Assembly: GCA_964463165.1 (NCBI GenBank)
Contig: CAYXBK010000005.1
Location: 171,453 to 235,452 of the forward strand
Length of the DNA stretch: 64,000 nucleotides
Direction of reading: 5' to 3'
DNA from: UBA7236 sp964463165
GTDB lineage: Bacteria; Bacteroidota; Bacteroidia; Chitinophagales; BACL12
This document shows positions 28,501-36,021 of this stretch, one piece after another. The position numbers were made by a program, and so were the translations under genes. The notes beneath the pieces were generated by a model that ran no database searches, was not told where the DNA came from, and was given only the letters and a program-made list of their open reading frames with translations. The first letter of the stretch is position 1; each line of letters opens with the position of its first letter.

Positions 28501-29077
28501 ACGGAAAATGGATGTTTGGTCTATGAGGGCTGAATTACAGAAATTAAAAGAACCTATAAATGAATTATATAAGGAATTTAGAAAATTAAAACTTTACTAT
28601 AAACCTGATGAATCTTTACAATTTAAATTAGTGAATCTAGCGAGCCTTACGATAAAACAATTGGAAGCTGTAGAACTGGCTAATAAAGATAAACTAATAC
28701 AAATAAATACAACCCAAATTGATAAAAGCATTTTCGTGGAGTGTGATGAAGTCCTTATAGGCCACTCTATTATGAATATTATTAACAATGCATTTTATGC
28801 GATGAAAAAAAGAGGGCTGTTGGAAATTAAAATATTCATGGATAAAAATTCTAAAGTAAAGCTTGAAATTATCGATAATGGTAAAGGTATTAATCCTAAA
28901 ATTTATCATAGCATAAAAAAAATGTATGTCAGCGACAAAATTGATGGGTCAGGTCTTGGACTTGCGATATCAAATTACTATGTTGAATTGCATGGTGGAA
29001 AGTTGAATTATGAATCGCGAAATCATAAAACTAAGTTTACAATTATATTGCCCTTAAATCAGCCTACTAATGAATAA
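25544..29077 (+). CDS. 7TM sensor, GAF-like repeats and histidine-kinase-type ATPase
   Basis: The product is 1177 residues from a GTG start (ATG at 25559 is also possible). Seven hydrophobic helices fill about residues 5-235. Several GAF-like modules follow (about 255-430, 450-590, 605-760, 775-940). A helical dimerisation region near residue 960 holds G-T-L-H-D-A-H-K-T-F, and the HATPase_c domain (about 1050-1175) has an N-box N-I-I-N-N-A-F-Y-A-M, G1 D-N-G-K-G-I and G2 G-S-G-L-G-L-A-I-S. It is thus a membrane sensor kinase with an unusual H-box. It overlaps the receiver gene by 8 bp, so the two are co-translated. The signal sensed is unknown; island context suggests defence. Confidence 0.82.
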   Translation: MSFFTMQIISIIQAIQIPFVAIICLLSYKVSSATEITGRFKDINFNLFKKSTFTWISLGAFSNFIYLSLHIFSSLNQDLTLAIRIFDWSTSTFFFIAASVNFLTVKNQKANKRKNNFLLFLWGIIFLIMLSTLIININFWGQFGYIVYSYNFLSYLLLSFTLFFDVKIALIKPNKIASFLLPIGFFIWAWLQWLQPIEEYFSLDQTKVSIIGFTSSTFSKLLILYGLSWQIIESVRIGLHRLSKSNTINKELQRLNKEISLSTDKSQFITIITNHFVGSLLFSFDYCIFYDIDREEESIKCHALQVAKKWDIDKFKIIDFTSIPLLSNDILAYSARTGSLIKFFNKNIYIGNEITSEFLPSIIDSSQFNKDGLIRYYIPLKHLQQNDVNCSINSIALIEVGQISSKNIDNFITSETEAILKIYLDSCYQVFNKQKFEELEDLLEGELEKYETDTKDDYKQYLQHVISLVCKKTNATSGLAVLAPYGTLNTNIDSPIVFHNIGLREQKEYSNFFNTCHYDLRSDYNNKFLNEFLKIYSLRFYKLQSIPIKDGEMIGFICIYSDTFNFFSESVLFTLEKISTTIGHIFNEKRFHSSVADLAIHDNAITDYELNIQPIINSLIKYFNTSYISIWLLDSIGTEGIEYRQFYGSEAIKKCKTYGKKELSKIIVDSIPQFEVITLNTSSPTIENSSFWEFAKNNNLKAMVNIPLQIHVQKLGFINVYFQNEIKYLYAEDSKFMQLIAGKSITTLQIHNIVTAFKEISSSYIKNELQSTLSVIAEKAAWLLNADPVILYKCENGKDIYSRDAIISSKQDKYLKLIETSFSSESEHLILAELIISEKSQYFNNSLEFKAYLQRNPDLHKRNTLKIDFWNKGNISSMAAIRLSNNVKEKGIALGIMFINFQYVVNFTDDIKKIIQTFADFASAALESSLIFEKNRRYLINNLKMSEPIIGEMIAAGTLHDAHKTFIGIRDKYLDIINQLDGEIGSRKMDVWSMRAELQKLKEPINELYKEFRKLKLYYKPDESLQFKLVNLASLTIKQLEAVELANKDKLIQINTTQIDKSIFVECDEVLIGHSIMNIINNAFYAMKKRGLLEIKIFMDKNSKVKLEIIDNGKGINPKIYHSIKKMYVSDKIDGSGLGLAISNYYVELHGGKLNYESRNHKTKFTIILPLNQPTNE

Positions 29078-30296
29078 TAACAATTATGACATCTTATATA
29101 TTGAAGATGAAGCGTTAAACCGAGAAAACAATATTGCCATATTGCAAAAGTATGGAAAAGTTTTACCTCCTACTACTGGTGAAGAGTGCAAATCTGCTTT
29201 GGATGTTGATGGATTTAAAGTTGCAATTATAGATTATAAATTAACCAAATGGGTGGGCAAGAATAATGAAAAACCAATTAAGATTGATGATAGAGAAATT
29301 GCGAATGGAATTGAAATTGCCGAATATTTGATTGAGAAAAATCCTGAAATCAATATTGGTCTATTTAGTTCATTTGAAGATGCTTTAAGGAGAGATGTAA
29401 GAGCCGCAAAACTTACTGAGAATGTTGAAATAATTGAATCTGAGTTTGAACCTGAGAAAAGTAGTTCGCAATTGCCTAATTATTTAAAGAAATTCAACAA
29501 TTTTATATTATCATTGGAAAATATAAGTACAAACGAAACGAATTATCCCTTCTGGGTGAGGCGATATTTTACGAATCGGTTATTTCATCCAATAAAATTA
29601 GGTGCACAAATTTTAAAAACAGGTCCTTTTGGATTAAAAGAAGTATTTAGTCGTCAAGATATAAAAAATGAAAAGCAATTCATTTCAGCGGAGGAGAAAT
29701 TTGCAAACAGAAATAGTTTATCAATTAAAACAAAATCAATTCGATCCAATATCATAGAAATAAAAAATAATGAAAATAACCACCTGCTTTCAGTAAATAC
29801 AATTTATGAAATGATAATGTCAAATAATCTATCAAAGATTAGTTTAAATACTGCTTTAAGTCCTGACTTAATTGCTGCAGAAATGCTTTGCGAATTTTAT
29901 TTTGAAGACTCAATAAATTATACAGATTTTGCTCTGGCTGCAAAATTACTGCCCTTAAATGCCCAACTAGAATGTCAAAAGTATATGTATAGAAAAATAT
30001 TAAATAAATATATGAACGAATTTCACGCTAAGGAGCAAGTTTATGAAATGACGAATAAATTTAGTGATTTAGGTCTGCCAAAAATACTTGATATTTTTCT
30101 AGCAAGGATAGATAAAATGGAAGATAAAATATCTTATGTTAAATTAACGAGCTTATCCCCAGAGCGAGTAGTGAGAGCTGAAAAGTTTGACAATCTACAT
30201 ATCCAGAAATACCATCTTACGGAAGATAGCCAATTTGAATATACAATCTATGAACCTTGTGAAGGCAGCATAGCATTTCAAATCCAACCTGTATAA
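29070..30296 (+). CDS. Receiver-domain protein with unknown C-terminal region
   Basis: The 408-residue protein has a receiver-like N-terminus: acidic pair in L-Y-I-E-D-E (residues 12-13) and probable phospho-acceptor Asp55 in V-A-I-I-D-Y-K-L. The following segment G-L-F-S-S fits strand 4. The usual K-P near strand 5 is not evident, so phosphorylation chemistry may be altered. Residues ~150-408 are mostly helical with no DNA-binding motif I recognise. It overlaps the kinase gene and lies 4 bp before the first MBL gene, so it probably links the sensor to that protein. Confidence 0.72.
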   Translation: MNNNNYDILYIEDEALNRENNIAILQKYGKVLPPTTGEECKSALDVDGFKVAIIDYKLTKWVGKNNEKPIKIDDREIANGIEIAEYLIEKNPEINIGLFSSFEDALRRDVRAAKLTENVEIIESEFEPEKSSSQLPNYLKKFNNFILSLENISTNETNYPFWVRRYFTNRLFHPIKLGAQILKTGPFGLKEVFSRQDIKNEKQFISAEEKFANRNSLSIKTKSIRSNIIEIKNNENNHLLSVNTIYEMIMSNNLSKISLNTALSPDLIAAEMLCEFYFEDSINYTDFALAAKLLPLNAQLECQKYMYRKILNKYMNEFHAKEQVYEMTNKFSDLGLPKILDIFLARIDKMEDKISYVKLTSLSPERVVRAEKFDNLHIQKYHLTEDSQFEYTIYEPCEGSIAFQIQPV

Positions 30297-30300
30297 ATTT

Positions 30301-31677
30301 ATGAAGACTATTAATGTTTTAGATATACACAATAGTACAAACAAACTGATTGTATATTTATTCAATGTTGGCCAAGGGGATCATATTCTAATGAAATTCC
30401 CATCAGGTGAATATGGGTTGATTGATTTTTATTATGATATAAAAAATAATACGCCAGAACCGCCCGCACTTAGTTTTTTCAAAATGTTAAAGGTCATTTT
30501 AAATAAGGATGAATTTGATAAAATTACTATTTCTTTTTTGTGTATTTCACATACTGATAAGGATCATTGTAAAGGTATTGGTGAGGCATTAAAATGGTTC
30601 ATTGATGAAGGTGTATTTATAAAAGAATTTTGGCTTGGGGGCGCAAAGGATCAAATTCAATTTGAACAATATTTTAAAGAGAAAATACCTGCGCTACTTA
30701 AAAATATGGAAGACAAAAATTTAGAAATTAGCTCGGAGAAAATTAAATTGTTCAATACTGGTTTAAATGAGTTCTTTCAATATTTAAAAAAATGGAAACG
30801 TGTTAAAAAAGTTAACCTAAGATATAAAAATGAAGAAAGTGGCGATATAGAGTATCTTGCTGAAATCCGGGCTTTGAGATCCCCCAGCAAAGGCGTGACG
30901 GTAACTAACATGGGTCCGTTGGCAAAGCACTTAGATGACTACAATAATAAGGTAAATTTGGCGACATTAAAAAAATTACTGAATTTGAATATCGATTCAA
31001 AAGATTTCAACAAAAATGCAATGTCACATATTTTAAAACTTCAGTATGGCGATAATGTTTTGTTATTTGGCGGGGACACTAATAAAAAAGTTTGGAAAGA
31101 TTGTTTGAAAAAGTACACTGATTTAAAACTCGACATTATTCATGGATCTTACAAATCTAATTTTATTAAAGTTAGTCATCATGGATCAAAAAACTCATCA
31201 GATAAGGCAATATATCAGGAAATTTTGCATGCTACTTTACCTATAAATATTGGTGTTTCTGCGGGCCAACATTCTGGATATAAACATCCAGATCCCAAAA
31301 CTATTAGGGATATTAAATCAGTCAGAAGTGATGCAGAAATATTTTGCACAAATGTCTGTTGCGCCTGTCTTAAAAATGATATTTATAGAAAAGAAATGCA
31401 TTCCTGGTATGATGAATTTTTGGACTTAAATAAAAATTACAAAAAACATGTTCCGAACGATATTGATAAATCTATAAATTTTATTTTTAACAACATGAGC
31501 AGGGGTATTTATGACGATGCTCTTGAAAATATCGGATTATTTGGATATGTATTTATATATGGTGAAGTAGCAACTGAATCACATATAAGTGTTGCTATGA
31601 GTTCTTCAATTCACCAATCCCAATGTTTTTATAATACTTACGATACTTATTTGTGCAATAATTGCAACGGTAGCTAA
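30301..31677 (+). CDS. ComEC-like metallo-beta-lactamase-fold protein (MBL-1)
   Basis: The 458-residue protein shows the ComEC/Rec2-type MBL pattern: N-V-G-Q-G-D-H near residue 22, I-S-H-T-D-K-D-H (His84, Asp86, Asp88, His89), L-L-F-G-G-D-T, and K-V-S-H-H-G-S-K-N-S-S. The metal ligands are present. There is no signal peptide or membrane segment, so unlike ComEC it is cytoplasmic. Two Cys clusters (C-T-N-V-C-C-A-C and C-N-N-C at the C-terminus) may bind another zinc. It ends the kinase-receiver-MBL operon. ComEC-like MBL domains cut DNA or nucleotides; the substrate here is unknown. Confidence 0.8.
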   Translation: MKTINVLDIHNSTNKLIVYLFNVGQGDHILMKFPSGEYGLIDFYYDIKNNTPEPPALSFFKMLKVILNKDEFDKITISFLCISHTDKDHCKGIGEALKWFIDEGVFIKEFWLGGAKDQIQFEQYFKEKIPALLKNMEDKNLEISSEKIKLFNTGLNEFFQYLKKWKRVKKVNLRYKNEESGDIEYLAEIRALRSPSKGVTVTNMGPLAKHLDDYNNKVNLATLKKLLNLNIDSKDFNKNAMSHILKLQYGDNVLLFGGDTNKKVWKDCLKKYTDLKLDIIHGSYKSNFIKVSHHGSKNSSDKAIYQEILHATLPINIGVSAGQHSGYKHPDPKTIRDIKSVRSDAEIFCTNVCCACLKNDIYRKEMHSWYDEFLDLNKNYKKHVPNDIDKSINFIFNNMSRGIYDDALENIGLFGYVFIYGEVATESHISVAMSSSIHQSQCFYNTYDTYLCNNCNGS

Positions 31678-32546
31678 ATTAGTGTACAAAGAAAAAAGCA
31701 CGGAAATTATCCGTGCAAAGTATGCTCCTGTCTACTTTATTTTCTTCACTTTAAAAAGTAAAGTACAAAAAAAAATAATTACCATCAAAAAATTTAACAT
31801 TAAGCAAAATAGCTCAAAATTTAATTTGAGGTCAATGCTTGTTAATATGGCAGTATTCAGTAATGGGAACATATTAATCAATTTGAACAATGAATTGAAC
31901 ATAAAACGAGATTTGGTGAAAAGGGTCTTTCAAATCAAGTTCAAAAAACCTTTTCACCAAACCTTAATTCAAAATATATATTACCCGATATACGATAAAA
32001 TATCAACATGCCTTAAGGAATTAATGCCTTAACCCTTCAATTGTCAATCCTTCAATCAAAAAAGTTCAATGGAACGCACGAGGTATGAGATTTCCTATAG
32101 TCTCGATCTTATTTTAGTATATTCTTTGCTAAGAACTTCTAAGCCTTTAGCAAGGTGAATAAAGGACCTTCGATATGAGCAAGTTATGCATTAGCTCAAC
32201 TCAATTCAGCTCAAAAGATCTATATGAATAATCATAACTGAAGGGGATTTAAATGTTTTGTATTAGAGGCATTCACGGCCATTAGATAGCCTTTTAACCG
32301 ATTTGTTTTGAATAATTGTCTTTCTCAAAAGATCGGATGTTAAGAACATTTTTTTGTTGATAAATTATTATATTCCAAATCTCATGTCAACTAATTTTAT
32401 TTTCCGGTTTTTTGAGAAGTTATATTTTGATAATACATCGCTGTTTACAGAGCATCACTAACCTACACGGTTTATAACTCTTACCCTTGTTCGCCAAAAT
32501 AGATTTACCCATTTTAAGTCATAGTAGAATTATAAAATTAAAAATT
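31678..32546. other. Non-coding-looking spacer with inverted repeats
   Basis: This is the stretch between the two MBL genes. An open frame of 116 codons (31682-32032, GTG start) is lysine/asparagine-rich, matches no family I know, and contains a perfect 13-bp inverted repeat (31912-31924 / 31949-31961, 24-nt loop), so I do not call it a gene. Short direct repeats follow (TGCCTTAA twice near 32010-32030, CCTTCAAT twice near 32035-32058). The rest to 32546 shows nothing definite. It may hold the terminator of the first operon, a promoter for the second, or a structured RNA. Confidence 0.5.
31912..31961. repeat. 13-bp perfect inverted repeat
   Basis: Arms TTTGGTGAAAAGG (31912-31924) and CCTTTTCACCAAA (31949-31961) with a 24-nt loop. 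It lacks a following T-run, so it is not an ordinary terminator on the plus strand. Confidence 0.75.
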
Positions 32547-33656
32547 ATGAAAGCTAAAATTACTTTTTTCCCATTGGGGAACGCGGATACAACGTTAATC
32601 CAGTTGACTTATTCAGGCAAAACTATTATTTGGGATTACGCCAATATGAAGACTGACAATGATGACGATAAAAGGTGTGACCTACCTGTTGAGCTTGATA
32701 AGCTAGTGTCTAGTGATTATGATGTTGCATGCTTTACACATTTCGATGAAGACCATATTCACCGTATGTCAGAATACTTTTACTTACAACATGACAAGAA
32801 ATATCAGAGTGGAGATAGGAAGAAAATTAAGGAGCTTTGGGTTCCGGCTGCAGTAATTATTGATAAAAAATCAAGGAATGAAGATGATAAAGCATTAAGA
32901 GATGAAGCTGTGTTTAGACTTAAATCGAAAAAAGATATCAAAATTTTTTCCAAACCAGATAAATTAAAGGATTGGCTAAATGATGAAGGAATAAGCTATG
33001 AAGAGGTTAAACACCTGATAATAGATGCCGGCACATTAGTTCCTGGCTGGAATAAACTTTCAGATGATATCGAATTTTTTGTTCACTCTCCCTTTGTAGG
33101 TCATGTTGATGATTATACTGAAATTAATAGAAATGAATGTGCAATTGTGGTTCAGGCAACTTTTAATGACAGTCATGAAACTAAATTGATATTAGGTGCA
33201 GATGAGGATTCTGATAAATGGCGAGATATTGTAAAAATAACAAGACGTAAAAAAAATGATATTAGATTAAACTGGGATATTTTTCATATTTCTCATCATT
33301 GCAGTTATAAAGCAATTAATGTTAGTGATAAAGGCAAAAAGAAAACAACTCCAACAACCGAAACCAAATGGCTATTTGAAGATCAGGGAAATGATGGATG
33401 CATACTCATCTCGCCAAGTGATTCAATTGATTTTAATGAAACAGATCAGCCACCACATTTTCACGCATATAATTATTACAAAGAAGATGTTTCGGATAAA
33501 AAGAATGGGGAAATCGAAGTGACAATGGAACATCCTGATAAAACGAACCCTGAACCACTTACAATAATAATAAATGATAACACCGGCGCAGAAATTGAAA
33601 GAGTAATTGCTCCAATGTCATTTGTAATTAACAAAACTTCACCTAGGGCAGGATAA
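32547..33656 (+). CDS. Second metallo-beta-lactamase-fold protein (MBL-2), C-terminal Arg-Ala-Gly
   Basis: The 369-residue protein starts at the ATG at 32547; the frame is open 20 codons earlier without family match. It has F-T-H-F-D-E-D-H (His65, Asp67, Asp69, His70), L-G-A-D-E-D-S, and I-S-H-H-C-S-Y-K-A, again a ComEC-like MBL pattern without membrane parts. It is distant from MBL-1. The chain ends S-P-R-A-G, and the stop codon lies 2 bp before the E2-E1-JAB gene. A C-terminal glycine next to an E1/E2 enzyme raises the possibility that this protein is itself activated and conjugated, as CD-NTases are in type II CBASS. Confidence 0.8.
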   Translation: MKAKITFFPLGNADTTLIQLTYSGKTIIWDYANMKTDNDDDKRCDLPVELDKLVSSDYDVACFTHFDEDHIHRMSEYFYLQHDKKYQSGDRKKIKELWVPAAVIIDKKSRNEDDKALRDEAVFRLKSKKDIKIFSKPDKLKDWLNDEGISYEEVKHLIIDAGTLVPGWNKLSDDIEFFVHSPFVGHVDDYTEINRNECAIVVQATFNDSHETKLILGADEDSDKWRDIVKITRRKKNDIRLNWDIFHISHHCSYKAINVSDKGKKKTTPTTETKWLFEDQGNDGCILISPSDSIDFNETDQPPHFHAYNYYKEDVSDKKNGEIEVTMEHPDKTNPEPLTIIINDNTGAEIERVIAPMSFVINKTSPRAG

Positions 33657-33658
33657 TT

Positions 33659-35869
33659 ATGCAATATGAGTATTATGATTTACCAATTTCAAAAGGAGAA
33701 ATTGGAAACTTAGAGTTAAGTCGGGCAATTGGTGTATATAACGCCATTTTAAATTCACCGTATTGTACCCTTATTGGTATATATAGGGCTGGCGCTGGTG
33801 CAGAATTTATTTATTTTGAAACTAAAATTCAGGTCGGACAATACCCTGTAAATGATATACGCAGAAGAGAAAAAATAGCGATTGGATTTGATAAAAGTGA
33901 TAATCAACTTCCTTGGGTTTATGTACTGAGAAAAGATTTTCCAATTGTGCCTCATTTGAATTTAATGCCTGATGGGTTTCCCAAATGTCTGTGTATTTAC
34001 GATCGACCATTTGAAGAACTCAAAATCACTTGGTCCCCAATGAGGTTTATTGAGGATATACGAACTTGGTTAAGCAAAACATCAAACGGTATATTACATC
34101 AATCAGATCAACCCTTAGAACCTTTCTTAATTGAAGATTCGGGAAATATCATATTGCCTAAAGCAATGCAAGACCGTGAAGAGATTCATATATATGAAGT
34201 TCCCTCAATTGGAAATTTCAAATCGAATTTTATAGCTCGACGAAATCCAATAAAAGGTAATACAAGTCCATTCTCCGCAATTATCATCAAGGGAGCTCCT
34301 CAGGAATCAGGAATTATTTCATACTCGCCTAAATCATTTGAGGATTTGGATAAATTTCTTGTAAAAGTGAGCATCGATTTTTTTGCAATCATATTTCAAA
34401 GGCTGAAAGAATTAAAAAGTTTAAATCTAAAATCAATTCAAAGCCGATTAATTGTAATATTAATTCTTCCGAAGCATGGAAACAATAACCCGGAAGTGGT
34501 CTCGAATGATTTTTATACTTTTTTATCTAATGACAATCTTGGATCCATAGGTATTAAATTAAAACTATGGGAAGTCTTTGAGAATAACTACATAGATTTA
34601 TTAGCTCCCCCTTCAAAGGAAAAATTTCCCGAAATCGTTGTTAGTAATTTAAAGCCACACTTTTCTTTCGAACCAAAAATGGCTAATATTTTAAATGGTA
34701 TCGATCTGGAATCTGTAAAAAAGAACTTTGTAATGATTGGGGTGGGAGCTCTTGGATCGCAGATATTTATGAATATGTCAAGACAAGGATACGGGAAGTG
34801 GACTTTGATTGATGATGATATTTTACTACCACATAATTTAGCGAAACATGCTTTAACGTACCAAGGCATTGGATTTTCCAAAGCAGTTGTATTATCAAGC
34901 TTATCAAATGAATTGCTCAATGACGACTCTTTTTCATATGCAATAGCAAGTAACATTTTAAGTGTAAACAGTGAAAATAATTTAGCCCACATAAATGATA
35001 AATTTTCTGAAGCTGATATTGTAATAGATGTAGCAGCTTCAATTGCAGTAGAAAGAAGTTTGGCTAATGATTCAAGATTGTCTCAAAAAAGGCTTATTTC
35101 TGCCTTTCTCAATCCAAATGGATCGCAACTGGTTGTTTTGGCCGAGGACTCGAAAAAGGACCACAAAATTGATTACCTTGAAATTTGTTTTTATCGAGAA
35201 CTTATAATTAATAATGCATTGACAGACCATTTTTTAGCTAAGAGTGGTATAAGGTATTCAGCTTCATGTAGGGATGTTACTAATACAATATCTCAAGATA
35301 ATATTGGTGTGTTTAGTGCAATCTCTTCAAAGGTCATCAAACAAATTGCTGAAGACCCAACTCAAGTTGTTAAAGTTTGGAAATTTACTGATGGGAACAA
35401 TTCATTAAAAACATTTAATATTTCTACGTATCAAGTGTTTGAAAGGGTTAGTGAAGAATGGCGGATTATCTACGATCAACACTTTTTAGACAAAATTGCT
35501 GAATTGAGAATTATGAAATTACCAAATGAAACAGGTGGGATTATTATTGGATCATTTGACATGGAGTATAAAAAAGTATTTTTGGTTGACACTATAATTC
35601 CTTTGGACAACCTTGAATACCCAACAATGTTTTACCGAGGTAAAGCTGGATTGAATAGTGAATTGGAACGAATTAGAGAAACAACATCCAATATGCTTAC
35701 CTATGTGGGTGAATGGCATTCACATTCCAAAGGTTATTCGACATTCCCTAATAAGGATGATTTATCGTTATTGGCCTGGTTAAATGAAAATATGAGTATT
35801 GAAGGATTTCCTTCTCTAATGCTAATAATTGGCGATGCTTCAGAACATTCTATTTATTTATCTGAATGA
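33659..35869 (+). CDS. E2-E1-JAB ubiquitin-type conjugation/deconjugation fusion protein
   Basis: The 736-residue single chain has three parts. Residues ~15-160 look like an E2 domain: F-P-I-V-P-H-L-N, then P-K-C-L-C-I-Y-D with Cys110/Cys112 as candidate catalytic cysteines, and W-S-P-M-R-F-I-E-D-I-R-T-W-L. Residues ~345-600 form a ThiF/E1 adenylating domain with G-V-G-A-L-G-S-Q (361-368), L-I-D-D-D, and Cys537 in S-A-S-C-R-D-V as candidate E1 thioester cysteine. Residues ~605-736 are a JAB/JAMM isopeptidase with Glu624 and H-S-H (687-689), Asp701, but Asn698 where Ser is usual. It is predicted to activate, transfer and remove a protein tag. No separate ubiquitin-like gene is seen nearby. Confidence 0.88.
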   Translation: MQYEYYDLPISKGEIGNLELSRAIGVYNAILNSPYCTLIGIYRAGAGAEFIYFETKIQVGQYPVNDIRRREKIAIGFDKSDNQLPWVYVLRKDFPIVPHLNLMPDGFPKCLCIYDRPFEELKITWSPMRFIEDIRTWLSKTSNGILHQSDQPLEPFLIEDSGNIILPKAMQDREEIHIYEVPSIGNFKSNFIARRNPIKGNTSPFSAIIIKGAPQESGIISYSPKSFEDLDKFLVKVSIDFFAIIFQRLKELKSLNLKSIQSRLIVILILPKHGNNNPEVVSNDFYTFLSNDNLGSIGIKLKLWEVFENNYIDLLAPPSKEKFPEIVVSNLKPHFSFEPKMANILNGIDLESVKKNFVMIGVGALGSQIFMNMSRQGYGKWTLIDDDILLPHNLAKHALTYQGIGFSKAVVLSSLSNELLNDDSFSYAIASNILSVNSENNLAHINDKFSEADIVIDVAASIAVERSLANDSRLSQKRLISAFLNPNGSQLVVLAEDSKKDHKIDYLEICFYRELIINNALTDHFLAKSGIRYSASCRDVTNTISQDNIGVFSAISSKVIKQIAEDPTQVVKVWKFTDGNNSLKTFNISTYQVFERVSEEWRIIYDQHFLDKIAELRIMKLPNETGGIIIGSFDMEYKKVFLVDTIIPLDNLEYPTMFYRGKAGLNSELERIRETTSNMLTYVGEWHSHSKGYSTFPNKDDLSLLAWLNENMSIEGFPSLMLIIGDASEHSIYLSE

Positions 35870-36021
35870 TTATTTAATATCTGAATTTACTTTCAACGCA
35901 AATAAATGACAGTTTAATTTATGATTCGAAATTGATGTTGAATAGTCAAATGCTCGTAAAAATAAAAGAATATTTATTTAGGGAAATAAATTAATTAATT
36001 ATCACAACCAGATAAGTAACG

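Noticed and set aside
31682..32032. 116-codon frame after MBL-1, considered as a ubiquitin-like partner
   Set aside because: It is not beta-grasp-like, has no C-terminal glycine, starts on GTG and contains a perfect inverted repeat.
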